Source: Paraburkholderia sp. BL9I2N2
GTDB lineage: Bacteria; Pseudomonadota; Gammaproteobacteria; Burkholderiales; Burkholderiaceae
NCBI RefSeq assembly: GCF_004339745.1
Contig: NZ_SMGP01000006.1
Span: 372,001 to 436,000 of the forward strand
DNA: 64,000 bases
Direction of reading: 5' to 3'
The translations under genes and the position numbers were made by a program. Positions 17,301 through 26,501 of this stretch are shown one piece after another (the first letter of the stretch is position 1; each line of letters begins with the position of its first letter). The notes under the pieces were generated by a model. The model was given only the letters and a program-made list of their open reading frames with translations, did not search any database and was not told where the DNA came from.

Positions 17301-19857
17301 CGTTCGGGCTGCGCGTGAGCCACTGAGCCGTAGTTTCCGGATCGCGAACAAGGAGGGTGATCTCATCTATGCGGGGTACAGCTGCCACAATCTGACCGAG
17401 AATCTGCTCACGGCAAGCGATCCGCTTGATGAGGTGCAACGCGTAGCCGAACGTGGTCTCGAGTTCGCGCAGAAGGCGCAATTTGGACAGGTGATCGACG
17501 TCATAAGCTCGCAGCTTGGATTTATACGCATGCTCCGTGGCTTGACGCGGAAATTCGGCTCCTTCGATGATGACCACTTCGACGAATTCCGGGTCGAGCG
17601 GCAATTCCGCAGCAACCCGGACCTGGCGTTTGCCGAGTGCTGGTACTGGGTCCGCAAGCTGCAGGCATACTTTCATGCCGGTGACTACGCCGGCGCCCTG
17701 GAGGCGGCGTCTAGGGCGCAACGGCATGCCCAGTCAGGCTTGCTGTTCGCAGTCGCGGATTGTCACTTCTACAGCGCGCTGTCGCGAGCCGCTTCTTGCG
17801 ATTCCGCTGCACCGGGCGAGCGGAAGCAGCAGCCAGCGGCTTTGGCTGCGCACCACGAGCAACTGCAGGTCTGGGCGGAGCACTGCCCGGAGAATTTCGA
17901 GCACCGCGCCGCGCTGGTCGCCGCCGAGATCGCCCGCATTGAAGGCCGCGATTGGGACGCAATGCGCCTCTACGAACAGTCGATCCGTTCGGCGCGTGAC
18001 CACGGCTTCGTCCAGATCGAAGCGCTCGCCTATGAAGTGGCCGCACGCTTTTACGCCATGCGCGGCTTCGAGGAGTTTGCGCGCGCGTATCTACAAAGGG
18101 CCCATTACTGCTATCTGCGTTGGGGAGCCGATGGCAAGGTGCGGCAACTCGAGGAGAGGTATCCATACCTCAGGGCGGAAGAGGCCGCTCCCGGCCCGAC
18201 GAGCACAATTGGGGCGTCGGTCGAACACCTCGATCTCGCGACTGTGATCAAGATATCGCAGGCCGTCTCGAGCGGCATCGTGCTGGAAAATCTGACCGAT
18301 ATGGTCATGCGCACGGCGATTGAACAGGCCGGTGCCGTACGGGGTGTGCTGATTCTTCCGGATGGCGGCGAACAACGGATAGCGGCGGAAGCCACGGCCG
18401 GCGGTGACACGGCACGCGTGCAACTGCACGATGTGCCGGTGAGCGCGGCGGCGCTGCCGGAGTCGGTCCTCTACTATGTGCTGCGCACGCGAGAGAGCGT
18501 CATTCTCGACGATGCCGCGGCCCAGCCCCCGTTTGCTTCGGATCCCTACATCCGTCAGCATCGTGCCCGTTCGATTCTCTGCCTGCCCTTGATGAATCAG
18601 GCCAGGCTTAACGGTGCGCTCTACCTCGAAAACAATCTGACTCCCCACGTGTTCACGCCGGCCCGGATCGCGGTGCTGAGGCTGGTGGCTTCGCAAGCCG
18701 CGATCGCGCTGGAGAATGCCCACCTGTACCGAGACCTCGCGCAACGAGAAGCCAAGATTCGTCGCCTCGTCGACTCGAACATCATCGGGATCTGCATTTC
18801 GAGGCGCAACGGGGACATCGTCGAGGCCAACGATGCGTTCCTGAAGATAGTGGAATATGACCGTGAGGATCTCGTCGCAGGGCGCGTCCGGTGGATCGAT
18901 CTGACAACGCCGGGATCGCTCGAGCGCACCGCTCACGCGCTGGTCGAACTTGAGAGTGCCGGTACCATTCAGCCCTTCGAAAAGGACTATTTTCGCAAGG
19001 ACGGGAGCCGCGTCCCCGTGCTTGTCGGGGTGGCGGCGTTTGATGAAGAACGGGACCAGCTCGTCGCCTTCGTCATCAACCTGACCGAGCGCAAGCGGGC
19101 GGAGGAACAAGTTCGCGAGGGCGAGCGGCGCTACCGCGAGGTGCAATCGGAGCTGGCACACGCGAACCGCGTCGCGACCATGGGCCAGCTCGCTGCCTCG
19201 ATCGCTCATGAGGTCAATCAGCCGATTACCGCGACGGTCACCAACGCCGCGGCTGCGCTGCGTTGGCTGCACGCCCAGCCGCCCGACGTGGAGGAGGTCC
19301 GGCAGGCGCTTAGCCGGATCCTCAATGACGGCAATCGGGCGGGAGATGTAATCGGCCGGATCCGTGAACTGATCAAGAAGGCGCCACCGCGAAAGGAAAG
19401 GGTCGTGATCAACGAGGCGATCCGCGAGGTGATCGAGCTAACCTGTCGCGAAGCGGCGAAGAATGGCGTCTCGATACAGACGCAACTCGCGGGCGGCTTG
19501 CCGTTCATCGAGGGAGACCGTGTCGAACTGCAACAAGTCCTTCTGAACCTGATCGTCAACGCGATCGAGGCAACGAGCGACGTCAGCGGCGGCGTGTCGG
19601 AGGTGCTCATCAGCACGGGAGCCGACGCCGGCTGCGTGCGCGTGGCGGTGCGCGATTCGGGGCCGGGTCTTGCTGCCGAGAACGTCGAGCGCGTTTTCGC
19701 CCCTTTCTACACCACGAAGCCCACCGGTCTGGGCATGGGCCTGTCGATCTGCCGTTCGATCATCGAAGCGCACGGCGGCCGGCTGTGGGCGAGCGCGAAC
19801 GTGCCCTGCGGCGCGATTTTTCAATTCACGGTGCCCGCTCATTCGACACATTCGTGA
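14359..19857 (+). CDS. Giant kinase-like / AAA ATPase / GAF-PAS sensor histidine kinase (paralogue 2)
   Basis: 1832 aa, collinear and closely similar along its whole length to the protein at 5639. Kinase-like domain with HKDLKPAH near 121 and again GFG in place of DFG (LTGFGIAS near 140). Walker A GYSGIGKSA near 325, Walker B LALFLDDLQWLD near 451. Then a long helical region, GAF, PAS, HisKA (IAHEVNQP near 1614) and HATPase_c (NLIVNAIEA, DSGPGL, GLGMGLS). The N-terminal and catalytic regions are most alike; the PAS domain and the central helical region differ more, suggesting different sensed signals. A sugar-binding-protein gene follows about 140 bases downstream on the same strand, so the kinase may regulate, or be modulated by, that importer. 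Confidence 0.85.
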   Translation: MANRLQILWDDGERVLCRGRRPGDAGGDSVLIARPAAEHPSPASLDRLVHEFGLKDELDGAWAVRPLELVREGGRTLLVLEDPGGQPLARLLGSPIELGIFLRLAVGIAAALGKLHQRGLIHKDLKPAHILSNSPDGRVRLTGFGIASRLPRERQAPELPESIAGTLAYMAPEQTGRMNRSIDSRSDLYSLGVTLYQMLTGALPFSAADPMEWVHSHIARKPVSPGERLATVPPPVSRIVMKLLAKTADERYQTAAGVERDLLRCLASWECNRHIEDFPLGEHDTPDRLRIPEKLYGREREVETLLASFDRVARSGTAELLLVSGYSGIGKSAVVNELHKVLVFPRGLFASGKFDQYKRDIPYSTLVQAFQSLVQPLLGKSDTALASWRSAFLEALEPNARLMTDLIPELKLIIGEPPSVPQLEPQHAQSRFQVVFRRFICVFARAEHPLALFLDDLQWLDAATLDLLEDLLTQTDVRHLMLIGAYRDNEVDPAHQLMHKLEGIKNAGGKVEEITLAPLGREHLGQLIAEALHCEPERAAPLTQLVDEKTAGNPFFVIQFLQTLAEEALLTFDYDAARWCWNLDRIHAKGYTDNVIDLMVGKMTRLPADTQRALQQFACLGNVAANAMLSVVLGASGNQAHASLSPAVHQELIERLENSYRFVHDRVQEVAYSLIPEASRAEVHLRIGRLLVAQTPPEKREEAIFEIVNQLNRGAALLAEQDERDQLAELNLIAGKRAKKSTAYASALIYLNAGAALLAQDCWERRRELIFALELNRAECDFLTGALTAAEERLNALSSRAVATIERASVACLLVDLFTTRGQSGRAVAVGLDYLQHVRFEWSPHPTNEDVRREYERIWSRLASRTIEDLITLPLMTDPASLATMDVLTKVGPPAFFTERNLHDLMRCWAVNLSLERGNCDSSCDAYVNLGMITGVRFGDYKAGFRLGEVGYELVERRGLKRYQGRTHMLFAAYLMPYTKHVRAAREPLSRSFRIANKEGDLIYAGYSCHNLTENLLTASDPLDEVQRVAERGLEFAQKAQFGQVIDVISSQLGFIRMLRGLTRKFGSFDDDHFDEFRVERQFRSNPDLAFAECWYWVRKLQAYFHAGDYAGALEAASRAQRHAQSGLLFAVADCHFYSALSRAASCDSAAPGERKQQPAALAAHHEQLQVWAEHCPENFEHRAALVAAEIARIEGRDWDAMRLYEQSIRSARDHGFVQIEALAYEVAARFYAMRGFEEFARAYLQRAHYCYLRWGADGKVRQLEERYPYLRAEEAAPGPTSTIGASVEHLDLATVIKISQAVSSGIVLENLTDMVMRTAIEQAGAVRGVLILPDGGEQRIAAEATAGGDTARVQLHDVPVSAAALPESVLYYVLRTRESVILDDAAAQPPFASDPYIRQHRARSILCLPLMNQARLNGALYLENNLTPHVFTPARIAVLRLVASQAAIALENAHLYRDLAQREAKIRRLVDSNIIGICISRRNGDIVEANDAFLKIVEYDREDLVAGRVRWIDLTTPGSLERTAHALVELESAGTIQPFEKDYFRKDGSRVPVLVGVAAFDEERDQLVAFVINLTERKRAEEQVREGERRYREVQSELAHANRVATMGQLAASIAHEVNQPITATVTNAAAALRWLHAQPPDVEEVRQALSRILNDGNRAGDVIGRIRELIKKAPPRKERVVINEAIREVIELTCREAAKNGVSIQTQLAGGLPFIEGDRVELQQVLLNLIVNAIEATSDVSGGVSEVLISTGADAGCVRVAVRDSGPGLAAENVERVFAPFYTTKPTGLGMGLSICRSIIEAHGGRLWASANVPCGAIFQFTVPAHSTHS

Positions 19858-19998
19858 TCGGGCTACCAGCGTACCGACATTTACCGCAACCTGACTAGTC
19901 CATTTTCAATGGCGCTCGGCTGAACGTTAGCCGAGCGTATGTCCGGTCGAAGCCGGGTAGCAAGGTATGCGGCGTGGCCGAAGAGGAGAGGGAACGTG

Positions 19999-21081
19999 AT
20001 GAAGCCTGGAGACACTGCAATTGCCGCGGCGCTATTGGCTGCGTTGGCGCTTGCGTCGGCGGCGAGCCCGGCGCATGCCGACGAGACGGCGAGTACGGCC
20101 AGGGACGGCATTGCGCTCAGCAATTCGTATACCGGTAACGGCTGGCGGCAGCAGATGCTGAAGATGTGGGATCTAACGTCGAAGGACGCGATAAGGCGCG
20201 GGGTGATCGCGCGGACGAAGGTGGTGAACGCGGACAACTCGGCGCCGCAGCAGGCTTCGCAGATCGGGGACCTGACGCTGCAGGGATGGCAGGCGATCGT
20301 GATCGACGCGGCCTCGCCGACCGCGCTCAATGGTGTCATTCAGCAGGCGTGCAGCGCGCACATCGTGGTGGTCGTGTTCGACAGTCTGACGACGGCGCCC
20401 TGCGCGTACAAGGTGGCCTACAACTACGTGGATCTGGGCTTGATTCAGGCGGCCTATATCGCGAAGCGGCTGGGCGGCAAGGGCAACGTGGTGGAAGTGC
20501 GCGGGCTCGCCGGCACCTCGGTCGACAACGACATCCACGAGGGGGTTGTCGAAGGGTTCGCGAAATATCCGAACATCAAGCTCCTTGCCTCGGTGAACGC
20601 GAACTGGACACAGTCTGTCGCGCAGAAGGAGATTGCGGGAATTCTGCCTACGTTGCCAAAAATCGACGCGGTGGTGACGCAGGCCGGCGCCGGGTATGGA
20701 GCCTATCAGGCGTTCAGGGCGGCCGGGCGGCCTACCCCGCTGATCATCATGGGGGACACGGAGGAAGAGCTTCGGCTCTGGAAGCAACTCGCGTCGGAGC
20801 CGGGCGGATACGAGACCATTTCACTTTCGTCTCCGCCCGGTGTCTCCTCGATTGCGTTCTGGGTGGCGCAGCAGGTTCTGGCCGGGACGAAGGTGCCCCA
20901 GACTGTGAATTTGCCATTGCTGGTGATTACGTCGAAGGATCTCGATGCCTGGCTCAAGGTCGTGCCGCCAGGAGGCGCCGCGACGCCGCTTTACAGCCAG
21001 GATTGGACCGGGACGCTGATCGAGGCGAACATCACGCGCCGCGCTCCGCCGCCCTCGCCGATTCCGACCTCCATACCGTAG
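19999..21081 (+). CDS. Periplasmic sugar-binding protein of a ribose-type ABC importer
   Basis: About 360 aa. ATG 19999 follows GAGGAGAGGG. An N-terminal Sec signal peptide (Ala/Leu-rich, cleavage near AHADE) precedes a type-1 periplasmic binding fold: SNSYTGNGWRQQM, then VIDAASPTALNGVIQQAC, then VEVRGLAGTSVDNDIHEGV and DAVVTQAGAGYGAYQAFRAAG, the positions used for pentose or hexose binding in RbsB-like proteins. It heads a three-gene set with a fused ATPase-permease (21185) and a second permease (23635). The substrate cannot be deduced. The C-terminal tail is Pro-rich and unusually long. Confidence 0.8.
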   Translation: MKPGDTAIAAALLAALALASAASPAHADETASTARDGIALSNSYTGNGWRQQMLKMWDLTSKDAIRRGVIARTKVVNADNSAPQQASQIGDLTLQGWQAIVIDAASPTALNGVIQQACSAHIVVVVFDSLTTAPCAYKVAYNYVDLGLIQAAYIAKRLGGKGNVVEVRGLAGTSVDNDIHEGVVEGFAKYPNIKLLASVNANWTQSVAQKEIAGILPTLPKIDAVVTQAGAGYGAYQAFRAAGRPTPLIIMGDTEEELRLWKQLASEPGGYETISLSSPPGVSSIAFWVAQQVLAGTKVPQTVNLPLLVITSKDLDAWLKVVPPGGAATPLYSQDWTGTLIEANITRRAPPPSPIPTSIP

Positions 21082-21184
21082 CGGACGCACCGTCCATTGC
21101 CGCATGGCTCATGCAGGTAGGCGAGTTGTTCGTCGGCGTGGCGTTTTCTCAGGCATTTCAACCTCCAGGAGGGCCATCGCTGCC

Positions 21185-23638
21185 ATGAAGCGGACCTTGG
21201 GCGAAGCGGACGACGAAGCATTCGTCCAACTCAGCGGAATCAGCAAGCGCTTCGGCGCCGTTCCCGCACTCGCGGGCGTGGATCTCGCAATCGCCGCGGG
21301 CCGGATGGTCGGGGTCGTCGGGCACAATGGCGCCGGAAAATCGACGCTGATGCAGATTCTCGCCGGCACGCTCGCTCCCGACGCAGGAACGATTCACATC
21401 GCCGGGCACGAGGTCGGGCAGGGCTACGGCGTGCGACGCGCGCACGCGCTCGGAATCCGCTGCGTGTTTCAGGAGCTTTCGCTCTGTGCGAACCTGAGCG
21501 CGGAGGAGAACGTCCGGGTCATTCATCCGCATCTCGCCGGTCCGGGCTGGCGGCGCCGCGCGAGGCGGCTGATCGGCGATGCTCTCGCGGCGATCTTCCC
21601 CGGTCACGGTATCGACACGCGCCGCCCGATTTGCGAACTGCCGCTCGGGCAGCGGCAGATGATCGAGACAGCGCGCGCCTTCACCGAAACAGATCACGCG
21701 GCCCAACTCGTCATTCTCGATGAGCCCACAGCGTCGCTGGACGCGACGGCGACCGACCAGCTCCTGCGCTATGTCGTGCAAATGCGCGCCCGGGGCATCG
21801 CGGTGGTCTTCATCTCTCATCGGCTGTCCGAGATTCTCGGCCACGCTGACGAGATCGTGGTGATGCGCGACGGACAGGTAGCGGGGAGAGTTGCCGCCGG
21901 CAAACTCGACGAAGCGCAACTGGTCGAGATGATGGGGCGCGTGCGCCGCGCGGAGCCCGCGCACGCGCCGGGCTGGCAGGGTGCACGAGGCACGCTCCGT
22001 GTCGAGCAGCCGGTCTGCCTTGGCTCGGACTTCCCGGTCAGGCTCCGGGCGGGTGAGGTGGTCGGACTCGCCGGTCTCGACGGCCACGGTCAGCGCACGC
22101 TGCTGCAGGCGGTGTTCGAGGCCGCCGGTCATCGCCGCGCCGCGCTCCGCGTCAGCGGCTCGGTCGCCTATGTGAGCGGAGACCGCCGCGCCGAAGGGCT
22201 CTTTCCACTCTGGTCCGTAGGGCTGAACATCACGGTCGGCAATCTCAGCCGTCTTGCCAGCCTGGGTTTCCTGAACCCGGCACGTGAGAGGGCGGAGGCC
22301 GAAGAATGGCGGGCGCAGCTCGACATCCGCACACCGGATATCGACCGGCCGATCATGAGCCTCTCTGGCGGCAATCAGCAGAAGACGCTGGTTGCGCGCG
22401 CCTTCGCGGCCGAGGCGGACATCGTTCTTTTCGACGACCCGTTGCGTGGCGTCGACGTCGGCACCAAGCGCGAACTCTATCAGCATGTGCGCCGCGCCGC
22501 CGATTGGGGGCACGCCTTTCTTTGGTATACCACGGAAAGCGCCGAGCTGGTGAACTGCGACCGCGTCTATGTCTTCTATCGCGGGACAATCGTCGACGAG
22601 ATCGATGGCGCCAAGCTCACCGAAGAACGGGTGATCCGGGCCTCGTTCGGCGGGGGCAGAGCGCTGCCCGCCGACCTGTCGACCGAAACAACGGCGGCAA
22701 CTCGCCATCACGGCGCGCGTCTGGCAAGCGCGTTTCGCGTCGGGCTGCCGGCGGTGGCGCTGGTCGCGATACTGAGCGTGATCTTCGCCATGCAGCCCCG
22801 GGCGATGAGCTACTCCGGTCTCACTATCCTGCTCAACTTCGCGTTGCCGGCCATCTTTGTTGCCATGGCGCAGATGGCGGTGATTGCCGCCGGCGACATC
22901 GATCTCGGCATTGGAGCGTTTGTCTCGCTCGTGAACTGCATCGCGGCGACGCTGCTTGCGCGATCCTCGCTCCTCGGTTGGTTCGCGCTCGCCGCTCTCG
23001 TGGCGGCCTACGCGGCGATGGGCACTCTCATCCACGTTCGACGACTGCCTTCGATCGTCATCACGCTCGGCGCCTCCTTCGTCTGGCTCGGCCTCGCACT
23101 CCTGGTTCTGCCGGGCCCGGGCGGGGCGCCGCCCTCCTGGCTCCCCGCGCTGCTTGCCTGGCAGCCTCCGCTCCTGCCACTGCCGGTGCTGGCCTCGATC
23201 CTGCTGGCCGGCCTCGGCGAATTTCTGCTGATGCATACCTCCTATGGCGTCGTGCTGCGCGGGATCGGCAGCAACCCCCGCGCGATCGCCCGGGCAGGAT
23301 GGTCGCTGCTCGCCGGGCGGGCGGCGCTCTATGCGTTTGCGGGTGCGTGCGGCGTCACCGCTGGGCTGAGCCTCACTGGCCTGAACACCGCGGGAGATGC
23401 GACTGTGGGCACCCAGTACACCCTCATCTCCATCGCGGCGGTGATCGTGGGCGGTGGGGAATTCGTGGGAGGCATCGCGACGCCGATCGGCACGGTGGTC
23501 GGCGCGTGGATCATGCTCCTCACGGGCTCGCTTCTCTCCTTCCTCAACATCTCTACCGACTGGCAACTCAGCGTGCAGGGCGGGATCCTGATCCTCGTGC
23601 TGGGCCTGCGCGCGCTGAACCGACGGAGTACCGCATGA
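21185..23638 (+). CDS. Fused sugar ABC transporter ATPase (two cassettes) and permease
   Basis: About 817 aa. ATG 21185 follows AGGAGGG. Residues 1-500 are an RbsA-type double ATPase: cassette 1 has Walker A GHNGAGKST, signature LPLGQRQM and Walker B LVILDEPTAS; cassette 2 has a degenerate Walker A (GLDGHGQRTL), signature LSGGNQQK and Asp-Asp in place of Asp-Glu (VLFDDPLRGVD), usual in this family. From about residue 515 a RbsC-type permease follows with many hydrophobic helices and the motif AAGDIDLGIGAFVSL. ATPase and permease are usually separate genes, so this is a genuine fusion: no stop or restart lies between them. It overlaps the next permease by 4 bases (ATGA). Confidence 0.85.
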   Translation: MKRTLGEADDEAFVQLSGISKRFGAVPALAGVDLAIAAGRMVGVVGHNGAGKSTLMQILAGTLAPDAGTIHIAGHEVGQGYGVRRAHALGIRCVFQELSLCANLSAEENVRVIHPHLAGPGWRRRARRLIGDALAAIFPGHGIDTRRPICELPLGQRQMIETARAFTETDHAAQLVILDEPTASLDATATDQLLRYVVQMRARGIAVVFISHRLSEILGHADEIVVMRDGQVAGRVAAGKLDEAQLVEMMGRVRRAEPAHAPGWQGARGTLRVEQPVCLGSDFPVRLRAGEVVGLAGLDGHGQRTLLQAVFEAAGHRRAALRVSGSVAYVSGDRRAEGLFPLWSVGLNITVGNLSRLASLGFLNPARERAEAEEWRAQLDIRTPDIDRPIMSLSGGNQQKTLVARAFAAEADIVLFDDPLRGVDVGTKRELYQHVRRAADWGHAFLWYTTESAELVNCDRVYVFYRGTIVDEIDGAKLTEERVIRASFGGGRALPADLSTETTAATRHHGARLASAFRVGLPAVALVAILSVIFAMQPRAMSYSGLTILLNFALPAIFVAMAQMAVIAAGDIDLGIGAFVSLVNCIAATLLARSSLLGWFALAALVAAYAAMGTLIHVRRLPSIVITLGASFVWLGLALLVLPGPGGAPPSWLPALLAWQPPLLPLPVLASILLAGLGEFLLMHTSYGVVLRGIGSNPRAIARAGWSLLAGRAALYAFAGACGVTAGLSLTGLNTAGDATVGTQYTLISIAAVIVGGGEFVGGIATPIGTVVGAWIMLLTGSLLSFLNISTDWQLSVQGGILILVLGLRALNRRSTA

Positions 23639-24587
23639 GTGGCGGGATCCGCACGTGGCTCGACGCACGGCCATGGATCTGGTCCTTCGGCGCGGCCCTT
23701 CTCGTCTGGCTAGTCACCGCGTTCGTCGTGGAGGGCCGCGGGATGCTGGCGACACTCGCGGTCGCGTTGCAGTTCGCGACCTTCTATGTCGTTGTCGGGA
23801 CCGGCCAGATGCTCGTCATGGGGCCGGCCCCGGGAATATCGATCTTTCGATCCCGGGCGTGATGACCTTCGCGGGATATGTCGCGATGGGGCTGATGAAC
23901 GGCAGCGACGCCGGATTGGCCGCCGGACTGGCTGCCGGCATGGCGGTCGGGCTCAGCGCGGGGGCGTTCAATGTCGGGCTGATCCGGATGGGCCGGATTC
24001 CACCCATGATCGGCACGCTCGCTTCGGGGTTCGTGTTCCAGTCGATGGCGATCGCCTATTCGCGTACTTCGCACGCGGCACCGGCGCCCGCGCTGGTCAC
24101 GTTAAGCGCCACCCGGCTGCTGGGTATACCGGTTATCGCGCTCATTTTCATGATCCTCACCGGCTTTGTCGCCTTCGCCCTCAATCGCTCGGTGTTCGGC
24201 CGCTCGGTGCTAGCGATCGGGCAAAATATCCGCAGCGCAAGACTCGCCGGCGTCGCCGTGCGCCGTACGCTGGCCTCCGTCTACCTGCTTTCGGCGGTGC
24301 TCGCCGCCGTGGCGGGGATCCTGCTCTCCGCCTATTCCGGCGGTGCAGCGCTCGATATGGGCGCTGACTATCTCCTGATGTCGATCGCCGTGGTGGTGCT
24401 GGGCGGCACGTCCGTCGCCGGCGGACGGGCAAGCCCCGCCGGCCTTTGGGGGGCCGCGATATTGCTTGATCTCGTGATGACGATGCTGAACGTGATGCGC
24501 GTCGGCGCGGGAGTGCGCTACGTCGTCACTGGCCTTATCGTGATCGGCTTACTGGCGCTGGCGAAGGGCCGGGATCGAGCCGCGTAA
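23635..24587 (+). pseudogene. Second sugar ABC permease, frameshifted
   Basis: Translation starts at ATG 23635, overlapping the previous stop. The first 60 or so codons encode the N-terminal helix and QMLVMG. The frame then shifts: the RbsC-type motif GPGNIDLSIPGVMTF continues in the +2 frame to 24587. One extra base between 23818 and 23830 (next to a GGGG run) would give a continuous 317-aa permease. Its GNIDLS motif partners GDIDLG in the fused permease, suggesting a heterodimeric channel. Either a recent inactivating deletion or a sequencing error. Confidence 0.75.
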
Positions 24588-24819
24588 TCGACAGAAAATC
24601 GACAGAAGTAACGTGCAACGCACGGCGCCTGCTTGCGCATTGTCCGCGTTAACACCTTCTGATCCGCAGCAAGATGGCTCCCGAACCGGGGCGCTCGTAC
24701 CCATACATTGATATGATTCTCGTCCGCCGGTTTGTGCTCTACGCTTGGTCCAATAGCGCATAGGGGGTAGCCTGCATGTCCGCGCTCTGTCCGTTACGCC
24801 CCATTCCCCGAGGGTAGAG

Positions 24820-25212
24820 GTGAGTCAGTTACGTGTCCCTCGGATTGCTTCCATTGTCGACGACGACGAGGCCGTCCGCCTTGCCACCGCGAGCCTAGTA
24901 CGTTCGTTAGGCTGGGACACGCGCGTCTTCGCGTCGGCTGAGGAGTTTTTGGCGTCCGCGAGCGTCGGAGAAACGGCATGTCTGATCTCCGATGTGATCA
25001 TGTCGGGCATGTCCGGCGTCGATCTGCACGATCGCCTGCTGGAACGCGGGTGCGCTCCACCCACCATCCTGATGACAGCCTTTCCGACTGCTGTTCTGCA
25101 GGCGAAAATCCTAGCAAAAATCGAGGCGAACAGCGTGCTGGCGTTCCTCGAGAAGCCCGTCGACGCCGCCGCCCTGGCACAGTGCCTGACTCTCGCGTCC
25201 GGCGGGTCATAG
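24820..25212 (+). CDS. Single-domain response regulator (FixJ-type receiver)
   Basis: 130 aa starting with GTG 24820. A complete receiver domain: acidic pocket VDDDEAVR near 13-15, phospho-acceptor Asp in LISDVIMSGM near 57, Thr in LMTAF, Lys in FLEKPVD. No output domain follows; the gene stops right after the receiver. It lies between the second giant kinase/ABC cluster and a full FixJ-type regulator, so it may be a phosphate sink or an intermediate. A weak variant of the ATAC-N4-GTAT site (ATACATTGATAT) lies at 24703-24714 upstream. Confidence 0.85.
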   Translation: MSQLRVPRIASIVDDDEAVRLATASLVRSLGWDTRVFASAEEFLASASVGETACLISDVIMSGMSGVDLHDRLLERGCAPPTILMTAFPTAVLQAKILAKIEANSVLAFLEKPVDAAALAQCLTLASGGS

Positions 25213-25321
25213 CGCGTCAAGCGCTCGGGAGTGCACGAAGCAGCGAGTCGAACCCCCTCAAATGAGAATGTACAGAGCAGAAGCGGGGCAGACAGCGCAC
25301 ACCGTCACGGAAAGATCAGGA

Positions 25322-25990
25322 TCACTTCAGGTGATGCGGCGCGATCCCGAGGGCTTCCGCCTTTCGCACGAGATCTGCTACGGAACGCGCTGCCATTTTT
25401 TTCATTGCCTGTCCGCGATGGATCTTCACGGTGATTTCGCTAAGATTCATCTCCGAGGCAATCTGTTTGTTCATCAGGCCGGCCACCACGAATCCCACTA
25501 CCTCTCGCTCCCGCGATGTCAGCGAGCCGTAGCAGGCCCGAAGTGCCGCGATGGATTGTTCGGTCGCGCGGCGCGCCGCATCGCGCGTCAACGCATTCGA
25601 GACGGCGTCCAGCATGTCCTGATCGCGAAAGGGCTTGGAAAAAAAGTCGAGCGCTCCCGCTTTCATGGCCTTGACGGACATTTGCACGTCGCCATGGCCT
25701 GTCATGAACAGAATCGGCATTTGCAGGCCGCTCTTCGCCACTTCTTCCTGAAAGGTGAGGCCGCTTTCGCCGCGCAACCTGACGTCGAGAATCAGGCAAC
25801 TGGGCGCGTCGTACTTCTCGAAGGCGAGAAACTCGTGCGACGATCCGAACGTCTCGACGCGTAGCCCGACTGAGCGAAGCAGGGCGCCCAGCGCGAGCCG
25901 AACTGCCTCGTCATCGTCGACTACATATACCACAGATGGCTTGCTGCCGCCGGCGCTGTGGGTCGACGTCGAATGCGGCTCCAAAATCAT
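25322..25990 (-). CDS. FixJ/NodW-type response regulator with LuxR DNA-binding domain
   Basis: About 222 aa. I chose ATG 25990 because GGGGAGGAG stands immediately upstream; a longer in-frame extension lacks a ribosome site. Receiver at about residues 20-140 (VVYVVDDDEAVR; phospho-Asp in LILDVRLRGESG; FSKPFRDQ) and C-terminal LuxR helix-turn-helix (LTSREREVVGFVVAGLMNKQ, then ITVKIHRGQAMKKM). Likely receives phosphate from one of the giant kinases. It is the best candidate in the window for the activator of the four promoters that share ATAC-N4-GTAT, although no experiment or close homologue supports that here. Convergent with the receiver gene at 24820. Confidence 0.88.
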   Translation of the reverse strand: MILEPHSTSTHSAGGSKPSVVYVVDDDEAVRLALGALLRSVGLRVETFGSSHEFLAFEKYDAPSCLILDVRLRGESGLTFQEEVAKSGLQMPILFMTGHGDVQMSVKAMKAGALDFFSKPFRDQDMLDAVSNALTRDAARRATEQSIAALRACYGSLTSREREVVGFVVAGLMNKQIASEMNLSEITVKIHRGQAMKKMAARSVADLVRKAEALGIAPHHLK

Positions 25991-26295
25991 CTCCTCCCCT
26001 TCCGAATCGACAAAGTGCGCGGTGACGTGGGACATGGCGCGCCAGGAAGTGCGCCGGGCGAAGGCATGAACCACTTTCGATAAACCAGCGGATCCTGACA
26101 ACGTCATAGTACCTACTGACCTGAACTTCCAGTTGTTAAATTTTTCGTCTGACGTTTTGCCGTCGGCGAACACCCAGCGGGATCCTTTCGGCGGAGCCAG
26201 GCTGCCCGACAGAGGAATGCCGTGCCTGGGGCTGCGATCTGCGCACGTCGCCCGGCTGAGCGCAGGAAACCGCACTCCTCCGTATTTGGCGAGCT
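25991..26295. other. Upstream region of the FixJ-type regulator, no gene seen
   Basis: About 300 bases with open frames on the minus strand but no family motif or ribosome site. Probably the promoter and leader of the regulator. The palindromic site at 26296-26307 could in principle act on both sides. Confidence 0.4.
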
Positions 26296-26355
26296 ATACG
26301 CAGGTATGAGTTCTCAACGTCTATGCAGCAGTGGCGCCAACCTTGCATAGGATGG
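26296..26355 (+). promoter_or_regulatory. Shared-architecture promoter A (ATAC-N4-GTAT operator plus -10)
   Basis: Operator ATACGCAGGTAT (26296-26307), 33 bases, then CCTTGCATAGGATGG (26341-26355), whose TAGGAT is a -10. No good -35 is present. It points right, towards the membrane protein at 26502. An in-frame ATG inside the -10 box (26352) cannot be a start if this promoter is used. Confidence 0.65.
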
Positions 26356-26501
26356 GTTTGCCAATCGGGCGCGCGTATCTTCATTCCACGACGGACGCGT
26401 TCGTACGGCGCGGGTACGTCGCTCTCGTTGACTGGCAGCCGAATCAGTTTTGCCAGGCATACGTCCATTTTTCACCGGCATCGCCAACAGGAGAATGCCT
26501 C

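Noticed and set aside
21158..23674. 838-codon minus-strand frame opposite the ABC ATPase-permease
   Set aside because: Arg/His/Glu-rich antisense shadow of a gene with clear Walker and signature motifs.
26331..26501. N-terminal extension of the membrane/maturase chimera to ATG 26331 or 26352
   Set aside because: These codons overlap promoter A and have no ribosome site; GTG 26502 has AGGAG at 8 bases.
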